From: Carpediemonas membranifera
Taxonomy: Eukaryota > Fornicata
Assembly (NCBI GenBank): GCA_019828565.1
Contig: JAHDYR010000012.1
Location: forward strand, 124,001 to 188,000
Direction: 5' to 3'
DNA length: 64,000 nucleotides
Shown here piece by piece: positions 1-9,965 of the stretch. Numbering within the stretch: the stretch's first letter is position 1; the number at the start of each line of letters is the position of its first letter. A program made the position numbers and the translations under genes. Below the pieces are notes generated by a model. That model saw nothing but the letters and a program-made list of their open reading frames with translations. It was not told the DNA's origin and searched no databases.

Positions 1-1094
1 GGGACGAGGGAGAGCTGGAGACGAGTACGGAGAGAAACTCGCCTCAATATACTTCTTGGCTAACAGCTCCCGGACGTGCTCATCAAACAGACCCTGCTTC
101 TGGTGAGGAATGTAATTTGACCTGGACGCTACTACTCCTTCAAGATCAGGTCATAAGGCTCTAAGGCAGAAAACCCCTCACGCTCCTCGAAGCAACGGCT
201 GAACTTGGCGATGATTCGCGCATGCATCGCTGTAAAATCTGTTGACATAGTGTAGGACTGCATCGCGTCCATTGGGGGGACGGACGGTTCCATATCGTCA
301 GAGTCCCGGCTCGCTTGAGATTCCGCGACACTGGGCAGGATGCCCCACTCAACCATCGTTGGGTACGACAATAGAAGGTCGTAGATGCATTCAACTCCGT
401 ATGCGGCGACAGTAGTCGACAGTGCCTTTGGAGTGAAAGGTGACTTATGCATGAGAAGGGGAATCTCATAGCAAACGTCGGACTCAATAGATCCCCCTGG
501 AGTCTTGATGACGATAGGTTGACTGAGCTTCGTCGGAATAAGTTCAGCAGCGGTTGCCGACTGGGGATTCACCAAGCAAATATCCGCCCCGCAGTCGAAA
601 AGTACACGCTCCCATTGCACACTGTGATCATTACCGACCGGAACCTCTGCTGTTACTATCGGGAGCGCGTTGCTGTGTGTCTGACTCAACGATGTCAGGA
701 CATGAGCGGGTGCACGAGAAAAGGATGAACAAGCCTGGGGGTTTACTGAAGTACCCCGACAGAACTTGTCTTGATGTCCCTGCTTACCGCACTTGCTGCA
801 GACAGTCTTCGGGTTCCGACACTGGCGCGATGTGTGACCGGACTTGCCGCAGTTGTAGCACACGATGGTACGGCTGGTGCTCTGATGATCGGTGCTTGAG
901 CCGGTCTGCTGACTTCTCTGCATTTCAGACTGGGCTCCCCGGTACTGGTGCTTGCCATGAGACTGGTGCTCACCCGGGTGAGGCGGGCCGCCCTGTCGGC
1001 GCAGACCTCGAGAATGGCTTGCGCGCTGGTCCTTAGGAGGGCGGTTTCGAGGCTGAGAATCGGACTTGATGGTCCTGGAAGTAATCATCGCAGC
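1..1094 (-). pseudogene. Element B (Ty3/gypsy): distal gag, protease and start of RT
   Basis: This is the downstream part of a minus-strand Ty3 gag-pol that runs off the left edge. Reading leftward from 1088 it has a basic, Gln/Arg-rich gag tail, then two zinc knuckles (CYNCGKSGHTSRQC and CSKCGKQGHQDKFC), then an aspartic-protease-like region in which the usual DTG/DSG is FDCGAD. It ends at the EPYDLIL motif that precedes RT in element G. A stop at 132 breaks the frame; in another frame bases 131-1 continue with the start of RT (a YIEASFSPYSSPA block), so there is one frameshift. The upstream gag parts are at 20554-20981 and 24799-24913. Joining across element A restores frame exactly: the codons before (QEAA) and after (MITSRT) are continuous, with gcagc as the duplicated target. 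Confidence 0.85.
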
Positions 1095-1204
1095 TGTAGT
1101 GTCGCGTATACATTATATATTGGGTCTCGTTTAGTCATGTCGACACCCATTGTGTCGACTCTATAAATCACTCTCCCCTCCCGTTAGTGTTGTACAACAC
1201 CACA
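1095..1204 (+). repeat. 5' LTR of element A (110 bp)
   Basis: Identical to 20444-20553. It has an 8-bp stem GTCGACAC/GTGTCGAC with loop CCATT (1139-1159), a CTATAAA motif just downstream (1160-1166) that could serve as a TATA box, and a second stem GTGTT/AACAC near its 3' end. A diverged solo copy in the opposite orientation is at 25135-25142 plus 31293-31391. Confidence 0.95.
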
Positions 1205-1213
1205 GTAATTACT
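1204..1213 (+). other. Palindrome at the expected primer-binding site of element A
   Basis: AGTAATTACT is a perfect 10-bp palindrome that starts with the last base of the LTR. There is no TGG-type tRNA primer-binding site. The gag start codon follows at 1220, leaving a leader of only 15 nt. The same arrangement, with different sequences, is seen in elements B, C, D, E, F, G and J. Confidence 0.85.
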
Positions 1214-1219
1214 GCTAGC

Positions 1220-1317
1220 ATGTTCAACGCCAACGCTCTGGACTTATTCTCCGCTCCCTATCTTGATGGAATGACCGCCTCTCAGTGGCAGTCCTTCCGC
1301 GAGGCTTATTACGCCTA
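1220..1317 (+). pseudogene. Element A gag, first ~33 codons only
   Basis: An open frame starts at ATG 1220, 15 nt after the LTR, and encodes a short N-terminus (MFNANALDLFSAPYLDG...). It is cut at 1317 by insertion of element C. What follows C at 5678 is the 3' end of the LINE, not A gag, so the rest of gag was lost before C arrived. Assignment as gag rests on position only; it is too short for a family match. Confidence 0.6.
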
Positions 1318-1399
1318 TGTCACCGGTCTATAAACTGCTCCGTCCAGTTTTGACCACTTTTACCCCGCTGCGGTTTACTGTAAATGATTTCAACCGACA
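1318..1399 (+). repeat. 5' LTR of element C (82 bp)
   Basis: TGTCACC...CCGACA, identical to 5596-5677. It contains CTATAAA near its start but lacks the CGACAC/GTGTCG hairpin of the A, B, E, F and G LTRs. A perfect 12-bp palindrome AATACTAGTATT (1399-1410) covers its last base and the primer-site position. Confidence 0.95.
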
Positions 1400-1420
1400 A
1401 TACTAGTATTAGCTGTGCTG

Positions 1421-2644
1421 ATGTCGTTAACTGTTCAAATTCCTGAGCTTTCTCCTTCAAATCTAACACTAGAGACTCTTGAGGAGTTTGAGCGCCGAGC
1501 AACGATTTTTACTATACAAAACCCAAGCATCCCACTGTCCGTCCTCATTGAGGAGTCATTTGCCCTCGAACTCAAGGCCGAAGGCATAGACACATCCGAC
1601 AAGAACTACACTCTCAAGAACTTCACCGAATGGTGTCGCCAGCGGCTCCTTCCCCACTCCATCTTAGCACTCGTCGAAGAGCTCCAAGACCTTCGTTTCC
1701 CCATGGTGCCGAGCACCGCACGCAACTTCGAAGCTGGCACGAGACTACAAGCGGCAGCATTCCGCAAGCGCATCGAGCTCTACTCCAAGACGCCAGACCC
1801 AGAAGGGTTCTTGGAACCCATCGACGACAACCCCAATGCCGACGAACTGCTCGCAAGCTTTGATAAGCTGGCTGCACGGCTCTTCAGGGAGTCCCTGAAC
1901 CCGACAGCATTCCGCAAGAAGGCACAGACCTTGCTTGCTCTCCACAACGTCAAGACCTTCGAGGACACCGTAGCGGTGGCTCTTAGGGCTGCTAGGGCGT
2001 ATGACCATGATCAACCCCTCTCGCAAACCCCGGCCGGCGGACCCAAGGCCCCGGCCCAGGCCAGGAAGGCCCAGTACCGCCCGGACGCGGCCAAGCGCCC
2101 GCCGGCCGACGGACCCAAGAAGCCGTCGCGCCCCTGTCGTTTCTGTGGCGGTCCCCACATGGACTTCAGATGCGATAAGCACCCCCGCTACAGCGAGAAC
2201 AACAACGCCGACAGCGCGTCGACTAACGAGAAGGGCGGGAAGGGTCCACTGACGACCCCCGCTACTGTAAAAGGCAAAACTTACTCGTTCGTTGTAGACA
2301 CTGGTGCAAGCCGAAGCTTCATTAGTTCGAAGGCACTACGTACCCTACCCAAGGACACAGTGCAGACCTCTCTCGAGGAAAAGATCAAGGTCACGCTAGG
2401 AGACGGACGCTCCCTCGTGACAGATCAAGCAGTCACATTTAAGGCAGCATTCCCAGCACTAGGTGTCACACCGTTGGAGGTTACATGGAAGTACTACGTA
2501 CTCCCCGGTGAGTTCTTCAAGGTTCTCATCGGGTGTGACTTGCTGAGGTCACTCGCACTCATTGGCGATGGCACACTCAACCTTAACCTGCACAAGCTCT
2601 CCTCAATTGAGGGAGGACGAGGACTGGCTGCCGTTCTACCATGA
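1421..2644 (+). CDS. Element C gag-protease polyprotein
   Basis: I choose ATG 1421, 21 nt after the LTR; an in-frame GTG lies at 1415. The first ~220 residues are helical gag-like sequence. A Pro/Lys/Ala-rich segment follows, then a compact zinc knuckle CRFCGGPHMDFRC near 2136-2175, one residue shorter than the classical CCHC box but like those of elements D and E. The retropepsin active site FVVDTGASRSFIS lies at about 2290, followed by the flap and an LIGCDLL motif. The frame ends at 2644, overlapping the RT frame (2562-4184) by 83 nt in the +1 frame. A gag-pol frameshift in the overlap is plausible, but an assembly error cannot be excluded. Confidence 0.85.
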   Translation: MSLTVQIPELSPSNLTLETLEEFERRATIFTIQNPSIPLSVLIEESFALELKAEGIDTSDKNYTLKNFTEWCRQRLLPHSILALVEELQDLRFPMVPSTARNFEAGTRLQAAAFRKRIELYSKTPDPEGFLEPIDDNPNADELLASFDKLAARLFRESLNPTAFRKKAQTLLALHNVKTFEDTVAVALRAARAYDHDQPLSQTPAGGPKAPAQARKAQYRPDAAKRPPADGPKKPSRPCRFCGGPHMDFRCDKHPRYSENNNADSASTNEKGGKGPLTTPATVKGKTYSFVVDTGASRSFISSKALRTLPKDTVQTSLEEKIKVTLGDGRSLVTDQAVTFKAAFPALGVTPLEVTWKYYVLPGEFFKVLIGCDLLRSLALIGDGTLNLNLHKLSSIEGGRGLAAVLP

Positions 2645-4184
2645 ATATCTCACGGAGGACGCAAACATGGCGATAACCGACGACTACTGTGGTGTCCACG
2701 TCCCGGAGTCGAAGATCCGACCCGAGATTCTCGAGATAATCAACTCATTTGACGATATCTTCGAGGAAGAACTACCCAAGGAAGGGTCTCGACTGGAACC
2801 CATGTCGATTGAACTGATAGACGAGCGGGCAATTGTACAATGCCGCGCTCGCAGACTCGACCCAGTGACCCAAGGCCTGGTGTCGACAGAGCTAGAACAA
2901 CTCAGGCGAGACGGGATAATCCAGGACTCGACTGGGCCGTACAGCTCGCCGATCGTAGTAGTCAGGCAGGGCCACAAAGGATCGACCAAGATCCGTCTTT
3001 GCATTGACTACAAGGAGTTAAACTCCAAGACAGTGAGGGATAACTTCCCCCTGCCTAACACGCGCGAGTTTGTAGACCGAGCATCAGGCTGTAAATACTT
3101 TGCAGGCCTAGACCTCAGACAAGGCTACTACCAGATGCGGATGCACGAGGAAGATATCCCCAAAACCGCTTTTGTCACTCCAGACGCATACTGCGAGTTC
3201 ACCAGATGTCCATTCGGCCTGATGAACGCCCCGGCGAGATTCCAACGCGCCATGCAGAAGGCGTTCGCCGAGGTCCTCCACAAAGGGGTGGACATCTATC
3301 TTGACGACATCTTGATTTACGCCAAGACCGAGGCCCAGTTTCTCACCCTGATCAAAACCGTCTTCAGGATCTGTAGACATTATTCACTGCGCCTTAAAGG
3401 CCCGAAGTGCACGATAGGCTCAGCCCACGTCGAGGCCGTCGGGTATATTGTCTCGGAGAAGGGGAAACAACTTGCCCCAGAGAAGGTAGAGGCGGTAAAC
3501 GCCATACCGCTCCCGTCCACCGCAAAGGAGCTTCAGAGGACACTGGGATCATTCAACTATGTCGCCCAGTTCGTCCCGGACTCATCACGAATCCTCAAAC
3601 CTCTCAACGAGATGCTAACGGCACAGGAGAACTCAAAGAACATAACTTGGAACCCCAAACAAGAAGAGGCGTTTACAACGTTCAAGGAGAGACTCAGCTC
3701 AGACACAGTCCTCCATTTCCCCGACTTCTCAAAGAAGTGGACCCTCGAGACGGACGCGTCGAACGACGGACTAGGGGGCATTCTGTTCCAAGAAGACGAC
3801 TCCGGCAACCGAGAGATCGTCTCGCTCTTCGCAAAGTGTCATACGCCAACCCAGACTAGGTGGCCGACCTACGAACAAGAGCTTCATGCTATCATCTTTT
3901 GTCTCACGAGACCTGACATGGCTCAACTTTTCCGCCTCAAGGACAACATACAGATCCGCACCGACCACCAGAATCTGGTATATCTCATGCAGAGGAAGGA
4001 GCTTTCCAAGAAACTCCTCAGGTGGACGTCTGTCTTGTCGGACTACAACATTACGATCGAGCATATTGCTGGAGAGACAAACAAGATGGCAGACATGCTG
4101 TCGCGTATCCTTCCCCGAGGGGGACCTCGGGCCGCAGCTGAACCTGCTAGAGGCGGAGGACGCCGGCCCAGGGCTGACCCTTGA
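2562..4184 (+). CDS. Element C reverse transcriptase-RNase H
   Basis: The Ty3 RT core is clear: a LCIDYKELN block near 2997, FAGLDLRQGYYQ near 3101, CPFGLMNAPARFQ near 3210 and catalytic YLDDILIY near 3298. RNase H follows with ETDASNDGLGGILF near 3750, the QELHAI helix and IRTDHQNL near 3955, ending at MADMLSRIL. The start is arbitrary because translation probably enters from the gag-protease frame. The true frame leaves this ORF near 4120, at a run of Gs after the LSRILP motif, and continues in a neighbouring frame, so the last ~20 codons are probably out of frame. Confidence 0.9.
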   Translation: MAMAHSTLTCTSSPQLREDEDWLPFYHEYLTEDANMAITDDYCGVHVPESKIRPEILEIINSFDDIFEEELPKEGSRLEPMSIELIDERAIVQCRARRLDPVTQGLVSTELEQLRRDGIIQDSTGPYSSPIVVVRQGHKGSTKIRLCIDYKELNSKTVRDNFPLPNTREFVDRASGCKYFAGLDLRQGYYQMRMHEEDIPKTAFVTPDAYCEFTRCPFGLMNAPARFQRAMQKAFAEVLHKGVDIYLDDILIYAKTEAQFLTLIKTVFRICRHYSLRLKGPKCTIGSAHVEAVGYIVSEKGKQLAPEKVEAVNAIPLPSTAKELQRTLGSFNYVAQFVPDSSRILKPLNEMLTAQENSKNITWNPKQEEAFTTFKERLSSDTVLHFPDFSKKWTLETDASNDGLGGILFQEDDSGNREIVSLFAKCHTPTQTRWPTYEQELHAIIFCLTRPDMAQLFRLKDNIQIRTDHQNLVYLMQRKELSKKLLRWTSVLSDYNITIEHIAGETNKMADMLSRILPRGGPRAAAEPARGGGRRPRADP

Positions 4185-4406
4185 GTTGATCCAGGCTGCC
4201 CAGGCCATGGCACCTGGAGTCAACTCGAGTCGGCTGGGAGAAACTAGAGGGAGTATCCATCGAAAACTCGATCTACTTCAAGGACGGAGTGCCGATTATC
4301 CCCAAGGGAGAGACACGCGACAAGGCCCTTCGGACCGCTCACCAATTTCATACGGGAGCAAATTCAACGTTCCAAGCACTCGCCACGTCTGCATTTTTGG
4401 CCGGGG

Positions 4407-5537
4407 ATGCTCTTGGACGTCAAAAAGCACATCAAGACGTGCCCCATTTGTCTGAAGACTCGCATCAAGGACTACTTTATCGCCCAAAAGGGCCAGACAA
4501 GACGCACCAGACCATGGGAGACAGTGGCAGTCGACACAATTGGCCCTCTCCCAACGGATTCGCTGGGCGCTCGCTACATCATTGTGGCTGTAGACATGTT
4601 TACAAGATACACCGAGCTCGTCGCAGTCGCATCGATCGACGCCGAGACCTCCGCCAGGGCCCTATGGGACCACGTTTTCACGCGACACGGGATACCGGCG
4701 GAGATTCTGTCCGACGGCGGCCCGGAGTACGCGAACTCGATAGTTGAACAACTCACAACGTCATTGAAAGTCGCACACCACTTCACCATCCCGTTTCATC
4801 CACAGAGCAATGGTCTCGTGGAGAGAAGGAATGCGGAGATTGGAAGACACCTACGGTGGCTTGTCCTGGCAATAGCCTACAAAGACCAGTGGTGCGGACT
4901 CCTACCGACGGTCCAGATGATTATCAACGGCACGACACATACGGCCACGAAGTTCTCCCCGCACGAGCTGATATTTGGCCATGAGCACAACATGTTTACA
5001 AGCTGGTGGACGAACGACAACAACTCTCCGATCAGAGATTTCCCAGAGTTCAAAAAGGACCTGGAGCTGGCCCTTAACGCCCTGGAGACCACTGCCAGAG
5101 AGAGTGTGGGCCCGGGCCAAAAGACAATAGTCAACACCGAACTGAAGCCGGGTGACTACGTCCTCTGGAAAGATGAGGCCCCTCAGAAGCTAGACGCGCG
5201 CAACAGGGGCCCATGGAAGGTACACGATGTACTTGATAATAACAGAATAGTCCTGCAGTCGATACTCGACGGATCGACCAGATCAACCCACATTGAAAAA
5301 CTCATGATGTTCGACACGGATGCCGTAACGGACACGATGATGCTTCAACTTGCAAGCTTCGACCAGAAAAAATGGGAGGTAGAGCGAGTAGTATCGGTAG
5401 ACTGGAAAGAAGGGACAGCCGCCATCAAGTGGGTAGGATTCGAAAACATAACGGAAGAACCACTCTCGGGAGTGAAACACCTCGAGGAGATGAAGAGGTT
5501 GGCCCGTAAGGCGAGGAAGAACCTGAAACTCTACTAA
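4407..5537 (+). CDS. Element C integrase and chromodomain (5' part frameshifted)
   Basis: The integrase catalytic core has D in VAVDTIGPL, D in ILSDGGPEY and E in VERRNAE, followed by the GPWKVHDV-type C-terminal domain. A chromodomain-like end (WEVERVVSVDWKEG...AAIKWVGFE) follows, which in chromoviruses directs integration to marked chromatin. The zinc-binding half (HQFH...CPIC) begins upstream at about 4335 in another frame; a T5 run near 4393 marks the switch. Bases 4185-4406 carry two or three small shifts of frame. With homopolymer errors corrected the integrase would be complete. Confidence 0.88.
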   Translation: MLLDVKKHIKTCPICLKTRIKDYFIAQKGQTRRTRPWETVAVDTIGPLPTDSLGARYIIVAVDMFTRYTELVAVASIDAETSARALWDHVFTRHGIPAEILSDGGPEYANSIVEQLTTSLKVAHHFTIPFHPQSNGLVERRNAEIGRHLRWLVLAIAYKDQWCGLLPTVQMIINGTTHTATKFSPHELIFGHEHNMFTSWWTNDNNSPIRDFPEFKKDLELALNALETTARESVGPGQKTIVNTELKPGDYVLWKDEAPQKLDARNRGPWKVHDVLDNNRIVLQSILDGSTRSTHIEKLMMFDTDAVTDTMMLQLASFDQKKWEVERVVSVDWKEGTAAIKWVGFENITEEPLSGVKHLEEMKRLARKARKNLKLY

Positions 5538-5595
5538 CCATCTTTTTCCCCCGTTCCTTGCAGGTTGGGGGTTTTCTCATCAAAAAGGGAGGTAG

Positions 5596-5677
5596 TGTCA
5601 CCGGTCTATAAACTGCTCCGTCCAGTTTTGACCACTTTTACCCCGCTGCGGTTTACTGTAAATGATTTCAACCGACA
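5596..5677 (+). repeat. 3' LTR of element C (82 bp)
   Basis: Identical to 1318-1399. It is preceded by the purine tract aaaaagggaggtag that would prime plus-strand synthesis and followed by the target copy ccta. Confidence 0.95.
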
Positions 5678-5903
5678 CCTAGAAAGAAGAAAGAAATTTA
5701 TGGTGCTTGGATTCTGACCCCGGACTGAGCTTGTTTCCCGTTGTCTTGGAACTGAGTGCCCCGGGGTACTGCCTATTTCCCGTGGCAAACTGGTCAGCAG
5801 CGTTTGCCTTGGGCTTTCGGTGCTACTGTCTCCGCGGAAAGCCGATTCCAATCGCCCCAGAGGCCCTGCGGCCATCTCCGTGCAAATATGCTTTCCTGTC
5901 TCC

Positions 5904-5979
5904 TGTCACAGCATCTCCCTCACTCCCAGTGCACTTTAAGGTAAATGGATTTCCCCGTTTTCTGCTGCCATCCGGCACA
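5904..5979 (+). repeat. 5' LTR of element D (76 bp)
   Basis: TGTCACAG...CCGGCACA, identical to 10408-10483. It lacks the CGACAC/GTGTCG hairpin. The palindrome AGTGATCACT (5979-5988) spans its last base and the primer-site position, 9 nt before the gag ATG at 5997. Confidence 0.95.
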
Positions 5980-5996
5980 GTGATCACTCCTGGAAA

Positions 5997-8900
5997 ATGG
6001 TAACGCAGAATCATCTGTTCCTATCTGATCTAGATCCTGTTACGATCAGAACCTTCACTCGGCACTTCCGTGTCCTCAAAGCCCAATTTCCAACTCTTTC
6101 GCCATCCGACTGTATTTCAGAAGAGATTCTTGATGTCCTTGAGCTTCGATATGAAGTTGATCTCTCTTCCGCAACCATTGAAGATATCGAGGCTTCTCTC
6201 CTCACGCACCTCCTACCTCCAACACTCAATGGATGCCTCCGAGCAATGCGTGCCCTCCAGATGTCTAATCACGACAACAAGCTTCACTCGATCCTCTTGT
6301 ACGTCCGAGAGCTCCGTGCGCTCTACAAGCACGCTCTAACGTTCATCCCCGACCACGACCCGCCCAAGCCTGAAGCTGATGATGACGACCCCGACGTAGA
6401 CGCTCTCGCTGAGCTACTGGGCTCCTCGCCATCCGGGCCTAGCCCCGCTCATCGGGGCCTGAGCAAGGTCGCCGCCCGTGTACTCCTCGCCGCCATCAGG
6501 CCAAGTGAGCTTCAAGCTCGCCTCAAGACCGAGGTTGAGCTACAAGGCGCTCGCCTGTTCGAGGATACCGTTCAGATCGTGAAGACCGAGGTCGAGCGCC
6601 TCCAGGCGCTGGCAAGCGATCTGGCAGGCCTCGACATCTCGTCTTTGACACCGTCCACCACGTCAGCTGCCGTGTTGACCTCCGTTGACCGCCCTCGCCA
6701 AGGTGGCGGGCAGAGCCGCCAAGGCCGCCCCGCCATAGGCCGAACACATGGGCTCCCGGCCACACCCTCCAAGACCCCCTGCCCATTCTGTGGTGGTTGG
6801 CATTGGAGGTGGCAGTGCCCTAAGGCCGACGCCGCCCAGCGAGGCTCCACCCAGCAGTCCAACCAGTCGCCGCACCCGGCACAACCGACCGGCCAGCATG
6901 ACAAGCAACAGCCACATACCCAAGCCCGACATACTTCGGGCAACGCCAACCGCCAGCTGCCAGTGCCTCAACCAAATGCGGATCCCACTCAGCTGTCCGA
7001 CCGCCGCGCTGGTAGGATGAACCTCCGCCCCAGCAGCACCCTCAAGAAGGGAAGACCAGTGCATGAGACCGCCCATGCCCAGCCGGTGCAGTCTGTCGAC
7101 GAACCACAGCCCGACTCATCCTACTTCACCGTCCAAGGGAAAGTCAACGGCGAGACGCAGACAATCCTGATTGATTCCGGTTCCGCCCCAAGCTGTATTT
7201 CGCAGTTGTTGGCCGAGCGCCTCAAGGCCACGATCGACACATCCGTCTCAATTGCTCTGTTGGACGTCAATAAGCAGCTTTTTATGACGAAGGGCGTAGC
7301 AAAGGTGAGTCTGAGCCTTCCATCTGCGGGCAACGCCATGGTCACTACCGAGGCCACCTTCCACGTAATCGAACGCGACGATGATCACATACTCGTTGGT
7401 TGTGATATCCTCAGAGCTCTTGGCTTCCTCAGCGCCAAGGGCCTCTTCGTCCCTACAGGCGTCGACTGCAACGAAGACCCCCAGACCACCGAAGGGCTCC
7501 CTCCCCACAAGTACCTAGACCCAGTCCCTGTCGCTGAAGCCTCAGCTGCTCCACAGTTCTTCAGCGATGAAGTGGACGTATGTCCTGATCAACTACACGA
7601 CCCTATCCGTGAGATCCTCCGCAAGCATGACGCCGTGTTCGATCCAAACCTCCCCGAAGAGCCGGCAGCCTTCCCCCCCATGACCATCCCGACCGACGGC
7701 TACATTGTCAACATGAAGCCACGCCCTCTGGCTCCAGCCAAGACGGAGTGGCTGCACGATCATGTCTCAGACTTACGCGACAAGGGCATCACCGAGGCCA
7801 ACACCGGCCCATATGCCAGTCCAGTAGTCCTCGTGCGAAAGGGGGACGCTTGGCGGCTTTGCATCGACTATGTCCTACTCAACAGCCACACCACCCGTGA
7901 TCGACACCCCCTCCCCAACATGCGCGAGTTCCTTCGCCGAGCAAGTGGGTGCGACCGATTTGCCGCCCTGGACCTGACCTCAGGCTATTGGCAGGTGCCT
8001 ATGGCTGACGAGGACAAGGAGAAGACCGCGTTCATCGCCCCTGGCGTGCATGAACAGTTCACCAGGATGCCTTTTGGGCTTGCCAATGCCCCGTCGCATT
8101 TCCAGCGAGGTATCGAGACTATCCTCGGGCCCATCCTCCATAAGGGGGTTGACCCGTACATCGATGACCTCTTCATGTACTCCTCCGAGGAACTTTTCCT
8201 CAAGCTTCTCGATGACACCCTCACTCGCCTGGAAGAAGCCAACGTCCGCCTAGGCGCAAAGAAGTGCCGAATAGGCTATTCCGAGGCCCCCATAGTTGGT
8301 TTCATTGTCGACAAGGCTGGAGTTCACGTAGACCCTGAGCGCACCCGCGCCCTACGAGAGCTTCCCCTCCCCACTGATGTCCACGGGCTCAGGACCGTGC
8401 TCGGCAAGTTCCAGTTCTTAGCCTCATTCATCTCAGAGAAACGCCATGAGCTGTTCAAGCCCCTTACCGCTCTCCTAGAGAAGGACGCCGTCTTCAGCTT
8501 CGGCCCAGCCGAGACTGAGGCTTTCAACACCCTTAAGTCCCTCTTCACCGATGACCTCTTCATCGCTCACCCAGACTTGTCCCTTCCTTGGACCCTCGAG
8601 ACCGACGCTTCCAATGTCGGAGCCGGAGGTGTACTCTACCAGACTCCCAACGACAACTCGGGCAGACAAGTGCTGGCCTATTTCTCTCATACGTTCACCC
8701 CCACCCAGACCAGATGGGCTACCTGCGAACAGGAACTTTTCGCCATCGTATACGCCTTCACGCACCCCTCCCTCACCCACCTTCTGCGCGTGAAGCATGT
8801 AACCCTCAGAACAGACCACCGTAATCTGATCTACATGATCTACAAGTCCGCGACGAACGACAAGATCCTCCGCTGGCGTCTGACGCTAGCCGACTTCAAC

Positions 8901-9965
8901 TTTGAAATCACACACGTTCCCGGGAAGGATAACGTCATAGCTGATTCGCTCAGCCGGTATGGCCACGGCCAGACTACAGCCCAACCCGTCGCCGCCATAT
9001 CTGTCGATGCCCGGTTCAAGGACAGACTGGCACACTTCCAAGGAGAGGACCCGGAGATCAGCAAGCTGCCGGTAGACGCTGATGGTCTCCGACGCCGGAA
9101 CGGAGCCTGCATGATCCCGACCTGTGATCAAACGAAGGGCTTACGCCAAGAGCTTATTGCCATCGCTCACCGTGGCCACCACGGAGCTAGAGCCACGTAC
9201 ACCCGCCTCCGCGATGACGGCTACACCTGGGTCAGCGCGACTCAAGAGATCGCCGCCTACGTCCACTCCTGTCCGATCTGTCTCAAGGCTAGACTCTCTG
9301 AGTTCGCTCAGTCAAGCCTAGGGACCACGGCCGTGTATAAGCCTTTCCACACGGTCGCCATTGACACCATAGGCCCCATCCCCGCAGACATGTTCGGCCG
9401 CAAGTACATCTTCGTCCTTGTTGATATGTTCACCAGGTACACGGAGTTATATGCCAGCGATGAGAACACTGCCGATGCCGCTGCCTCTGCCATCTGGCAA
9501 CAACTTGTCTGCCGTCATGGCATCCCTGCCGCCATTAAGGCTGACAACGGGCCGGAGTACACTGGTGCCGTGATCAAGGCCCTCCTGTCTGATGCCGAGA
9601 TCACCGAACAACACACTCTCCCGTATCATCCCCAGTCCAACGGCGTTGTTGAACGCCGTAACGCCGAAGTGATGAAGCACCTCCGCTGCCTCACGCTCAA
9701 CTTTAACAAGTTTGACGAGTGGAGCAGGCTTCTCCCTGCCGTTCAGCTTTTGCTGAACACTTCTATCTGCTCTGCCACAGGCCTCACCCCCCACAGCATG
9801 CTTTACGGCGAGCATTTGGACCCGTCCGCCACTAGAGCCCGGCTACTCGCCCCGACTGACCCTACAGCTTCCGAGACAATCCTATCCTCCCATCGTGAAT
9901 ACCTAGACAACCTCACTAACCACCTGAAGTCCCTTTCCAAGAAGGGGGGAGGAGACGCAACGTAA
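5997..9965 (+). CDS. Element D gag-pol polyprotein
   Basis: ATG 5997 lies 17 nt after the LTR. Domains in order: gag (residues 1 to ~255); knuckle CPFCGGWHWRWQC (~261); retropepsin LIDSGSAPSCIS (~391); RT with LCIDYVLLN, FAALDLTSGYWQ, PFGLANAPSHFQ and catalytic YIDDLFMY (~720); RNase H with LETDASNVGAGG (~867) and LRTDHRNL; integrase zinc finger HRGHHGA...CPICL (~1058-1098); catalytic core with D (IDTIGPI), D (ADNGPEY) and E (VVERRNAE). The frame ends early at 9965, after a run of six Gs near 9943. Translation in the next frame continues directly into the integrase C-terminus and chromodomain, so one base too many in the run is the likely cause. Confidence 0.93.
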   Translation: MVTQNHLFLSDLDPVTIRTFTRHFRVLKAQFPTLSPSDCISEEILDVLELRYEVDLSSATIEDIEASLLTHLLPPTLNGCLRAMRALQMSNHDNKLHSILLYVRELRALYKHALTFIPDHDPPKPEADDDDPDVDALAELLGSSPSGPSPAHRGLSKVAARVLLAAIRPSELQARLKTEVELQGARLFEDTVQIVKTEVERLQALASDLAGLDISSLTPSTTSAAVLTSVDRPRQGGGQSRQGRPAIGRTHGLPATPSKTPCPFCGGWHWRWQCPKADAAQRGSTQQSNQSPHPAQPTGQHDKQQPHTQARHTSGNANRQLPVPQPNADPTQLSDRRAGRMNLRPSSTLKKGRPVHETAHAQPVQSVDEPQPDSSYFTVQGKVNGETQTILIDSGSAPSCISQLLAERLKATIDTSVSIALLDVNKQLFMTKGVAKVSLSLPSAGNAMVTTEATFHVIERDDDHILVGCDILRALGFLSAKGLFVPTGVDCNEDPQTTEGLPPHKYLDPVPVAEASAAPQFFSDEVDVCPDQLHDPIREILRKHDAVFDPNLPEEPAAFPPMTIPTDGYIVNMKPRPLAPAKTEWLHDHVSDLRDKGITEANTGPYASPVVLVRKGDAWRLCIDYVLLNSHTTRDRHPLPNMREFLRRASGCDRFAALDLTSGYWQVPMADEDKEKTAFIAPGVHEQFTRMPFGLANAPSHFQRGIETILGPILHKGVDPYIDDLFMYSSEELFLKLLDDTLTRLEEANVRLGAKKCRIGYSEAPIVGFIVDKAGVHVDPERTRALRELPLPTDVHGLRTVLGKFQFLASFISEKRHELFKPLTALLEKDAVFSFGPAETEAFNTLKSLFTDDLFIAHPDLSLPWTLETDASNVGAGGVLYQTPNDNSGRQVLAYFSHTFTPTQTRWATCEQELFAIVYAFTHPSLTHLLRVKHVTLRTDHRNLIYMIYKSATNDKILRWRLTLADFNFEITHVPGKDNVIADSLSRYGHGQTTAQPVAAISVDARFKDRLAHFQGEDPEISKLPVDADGLRRRNGACMIPTCDQTKGLRQELIAIAHRGHHGARATYTRLRDDGYTWVSATQEIAAYVHSCPICLKARLSEFAQSSLGTTAVYKPFHTVAIDTIGPIPADMFGRKYIFVLVDMFTRYTELYASDENTADAAASAIWQQLVCRHGIPAAIKADNGPEYTGAVIKALLSDAEITEQHTLPYHPQSNGVVERRNAEVMKHLRCLTLNFNKFDEWSRLLPAVQLLLNTSICSATGLTPHSMLYGEHLDPSATRARLLAPTDPTASETILSSHREYLDNLTNHLKSLSKKGGGDAT

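Larger units (their letters stand above)
1318..5677 (+). mobile_element. Element C: Ty3/gypsy retrotransposon
   Basis: A 4.36-kb element with identical 82-bp LTRs and a 4-bp target duplication ccta (1314-1317 and 5678-5681). Order: LTR, palindromic leader, gag-protease, RT-RNase H, integrase-chromodomain, polypurine tract (aaaaagggaggtag), LTR. Identical LTRs indicate a recent insertion, at the junction of element A gag and the LINE 3' end. Frameshifts between RNase H and integrase make pol discontinuous as assembled. Confidence 0.93.
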